Assembly (NCBI GenBank): GCA_036345935.2
Contig: JADWOT020000002.1
Location: 15,911,270-15,975,269, forward strand
Direction of reading: 5' to 3'
Source: Taenia hydatigena
Lineage: Eukaryota; Platyhelminthes; Cestoda; Cyclophyllidea; Taeniidae
DNA length: 64,000 bases
Each line of letters starts with the position of its first letter. The first letter of the stretch is position 1. The notes under the pieces were generated by a model. That model worked only from the letters and a program-made list of their open reading frames with translations, was not told the origin of the DNA and made no database searches. The translations under genes and the position numbers were made by a program. Shown piece by piece: positions 62,283-64,000 of the stretch.

Positions 62283-62471
62283 CTACTCCAATTTCGATTC
62301 CACAGTGCTACCGCTTCCATCAAGCTCGCCTTCCACTCCACTTCGGCCTGCTTCTTCTTTACTCTTCAAACCTTCCTTTACTTCCTCTGCTTCGCTTTCA
62401 AGCACAGAGTAGACATGAGCCACAGGAGAGATAATCAATCCAGCACCAAAGAGATCCCTGGCCAACTGCAT
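62283..62471 (-). CDS. Last exon of unidentified multi-exon gene, intact copy
   Basis: Starts MQLARDLFGAGLIISPVA after an acceptor (cctcaatcttag) and ends ...STVESKLE with TAG at 62283-62285. The N-terminal half is hydrophobic; the C-terminal half is acidic and hydrophilic (SEAEEVKEGLKSKEEAG). It follows exon b through a 44-nt intron (62472-62515). I do not recognise the protein. The two other copies in the window conserve DLFGAG/HFGAG, the YGY(S/F)VL phrase and the acidic tail, which supports real selection on the reading frame in the past. Confidence 0.5.
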   Translation of the reverse strand: MQLARDLFGAGLIISPVAHVYSVLESEAEEVKEGLKSKEEAGRSGVEGELDGSGSTVESKLE

Positions 62472-62515
62472 CTAAGATTGAGGAAGATAAGCACTAACCA
62501 AATCCAATCACTCAC

Positions 62516-62602
62516 CTTATCATTTGCATTGTCTCCAGGTAGGTCGCAGATCCTTATTTCATTGGGGTAAATAGCAACCAGCCACTCAACCATTGCAAGA
62601 AA
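62516..62602 (-). CDS. Internal 87-nt exon b of unidentified gene, intact copy
   Basis: Preceded by tcttgtttag and followed by GTGAGT. The 29 codons are all in phase 0 and include VEWLVAIYPNEIRICDL followed by PGDNANDK. Copy 2 has the same length with an in-frame TAG; copy 1 has one inserted base. The hydrophobic-then-acidic pattern is kept in all three copies. Confidence 0.55.
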
Positions 62603-62652
62603 CTAAACAAGAGGAGAGAGCAGAAGTAACGTCTTGAATCCCAAACGCCTAC

Positions 62653-62716
62653 CTTTCGCGGCATTTCCAAACGAGCCGTAGCATTAGCAACCCTCGGATA
62701 CCGAGAATTGCAGAGA
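62653..62716 (-). CDS. Internal 64-nt exon c of unidentified gene
   Basis: Acceptor tatctaccacag and donor GTAGGC bound 64 nt, the same length as exon c in copy 2. In the frame that joins exon b it reads LCNSRYPRVANATARLEMPR. Copies 1 and 2 give CSRDLKFTNDLTCLPMLQK and LCKSQDPRFHDEINCLEMLQ, so C-x-S-R/Q and the L-x-M-L/P-Q/R end are shared. The frame is also open further upstream (to 62901), where another exon may lie. Confidence 0.42.
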
Positions 62717-63410
62717 CTGTGGTAGATATAAAAGAAATTACTATCACGGTCTATTCTATCTAGACTTAGTATGGACCGACGAGTGAGACGAATGATGGTC
62801 TCGAGTTCCAGCTCCCGCTTAAAATTAGCACAGCCTTTACCACGCGGATGGAGAAGACGTCCTATCTGCGCTTCTGCATTCTCATCAACCCCGCAGTTCA
62901 AGTTGGAATCATCCCAAATTGGCCCGAAGGAAGCCGCGTGTCCCGACTTCTCACCTTAAAGGTAATAGCGACCATGTAAATCCACTGCATACATACACCA
63001 ATTTATCCCAATCCCCATCCCCTCCAACCACACCTCTATCGTCCACCTTCCACTCCGACGTAACAAGATTAATGATAGACAACAGGGCTTTGCTCTACCT
63101 TTACTCCATAAATCAATAGTTCCACTGTCCAACAAGTTACTATCGTGGGAGGAGAAGATGACATTCAAGGAACAAATGCCATCACAAACTACCGTGGATA
63201 AGAAGACCTAGGTGGAGGAGAGTCCCCATGCATCCTATTTTAGTCTACACAACCCATGTTCTACACACTAATGAAGCTACTCCCAATCGCACACAGGGTA
63301 GCTCCCCTCCTCACTAGGACGACAAACCTTCCGTCACGTTGTCTCCGTCGAAGTTGTCGTCTGTAACGCTCCGCCTAGCAAACACCCATGACACTCTCAT
63401 CAAACCTCAC

Positions 63411-63555
63411 CCACAATAATGCCAACAACGGAACAGAACCTCCAACGCGCACACAAATCGTCAAATGCAACGGTTTCAAACTGAAAAGACCAAGTGATGA
63501 AACAAGACCACTCGTTTGCCACAATGGTGAGTGCACCGCAACAGAACAGCGTCCA
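63411..63555 (-). CDS. Candidate upstream exon of unidentified gene, copy 3
   Basis: An acceptor (tttctctttgattcacag) is followed by an open minus-strand frame of 48 codons ending at G|GTGAGG: WTLFCCGALTIVANEWSCF, then QFETVAFDDLCARWRFC and SVVGIIV. It is cysteine- and tryptophan-rich with two hydrophobic stretches, as in a membrane protein. It lies in the part of copy 3 that copy 1 lacks. Membership of the same gene as the exons at 62.3-62.7 kb is inferred from strand and distance only. Confidence 0.35.
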
Positions 63556-64000
63556 CTGTGAATCAAAGAGAAACATTTCTATTGCCACTCCGCTACCAAC
63601 AACAGGACCGCCTTTCCTCATGCCTCGAGCATCCTCGCCCTCAATAAGCTAGGCGATTATTCCACGCGGAAAGCTCAAATTGTCGAGACTCAGAGACGAG
63701 CTACGATTATCGTGCCTTCAATGCTCAAACACTTCGACCATTCGAAGATGCTGAATGCACTCACGAGAGTAAGAAGAACGAACACCAACAATATGAACAA
63801 CCTGTCCGTCTTGCATAACCTCAACAACTCAATCGACCCCACCCGCATCAGTCATTCATTCTCACACACACCTACGTTCTGAATTCAACGCGGGCAATAA
63901 AGTGTAGACATTAGTCGAATAAAACCATGGCCTAGTCAACGCACAAACTAAGCACAACTCACTGCAATCCAATTTCACAGCCGTCAACTGTTTCATAAAT

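Larger units (their letters stand above)
61920..64000 (-). repeat. Three-copy gene block, copy 3
   Basis: Colinear with copies 1 and 2. Its left end includes the candidate start-exon region near 62050-62130, and the right end (caatttcacagcc at 63971-63983) matches 14011-14023 in copy 1, so the block extends past the window. Confidence 0.75.

Overview
This window looks like nuclear DNA of a flatworm, most likely a tapeworm (cestode). It has no long open reading frames, about 42-43% G+C by eye, short introns (44 and 50 nt) with GT/AG ends, many diverged repeats, remnants of a Ty3/gypsy-type polyprotein, and pieces of a CAP (SCP/TAPS, venom-allergen-like) secreted protein gene of the kind expanded in parasitic flatworms. 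Nothing suggests a bacterial or organellar origin: there are no operons, no ribosome-binding sites, and coding matter appears only as exon-sized pieces. No similarity search was possible, so names rest on motifs read by eye.

Layout. 1-5.4 kb: non-coding apart from a ~1.03 kb inverted-repeat element (1744-2771) with a strong central hairpin. 5.4-8.8 kb: copy A of a ~3 kb duplicated block ending in a CAP pseudogene, cut short by an LTR-like sequence (8824-8990). 12.8-14.0 kb and 20.9-21.7 kb: two broken minus-strand copies of an unidentified multi-exon gene; the third, apparently intact copy lies at 62.28-63.6 kb and the homologous block runs off the right edge. 20.4-20.8 kb: minus-strand candidate membrane-protein exons. 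29.1-30.0 kb and 50.7-51.6 kb: an inverted pair of ~0.9 kb segments, each carrying an LTR-like copy. 34.0-34.7 kb and 38.9-39.6 kb: a two-exon coding repeat, degenerate in the first copy and open in the second. 40.6-43.8 kb: copy B of the CAP block, with a TATA box, four recognisable exons and inactivating lesions. 56.3-56.7 kb: two minus-strand exons that splice in phase and resemble the N-terminal membrane domain (TMD0) of ABCC/MRP transporters. 59.7-60.5 kb: a plus-strand degenerate coding stretch followed by a Ty3/gypsy protease-to-reverse-transcriptase linker broken by a T8 frameshift.

Overall the window is a repeat-rich, mostly intergenic or intronic region holding dead gene duplicates, old retroelements and a few probable live exons. 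The clearest live candidates are the third copy of the unidentified gene (exons 62653-62716, 62516-62602 and 62283-62471) and the two ABCC-like exons. Long stretches show nothing recognisable and are stated as such below.
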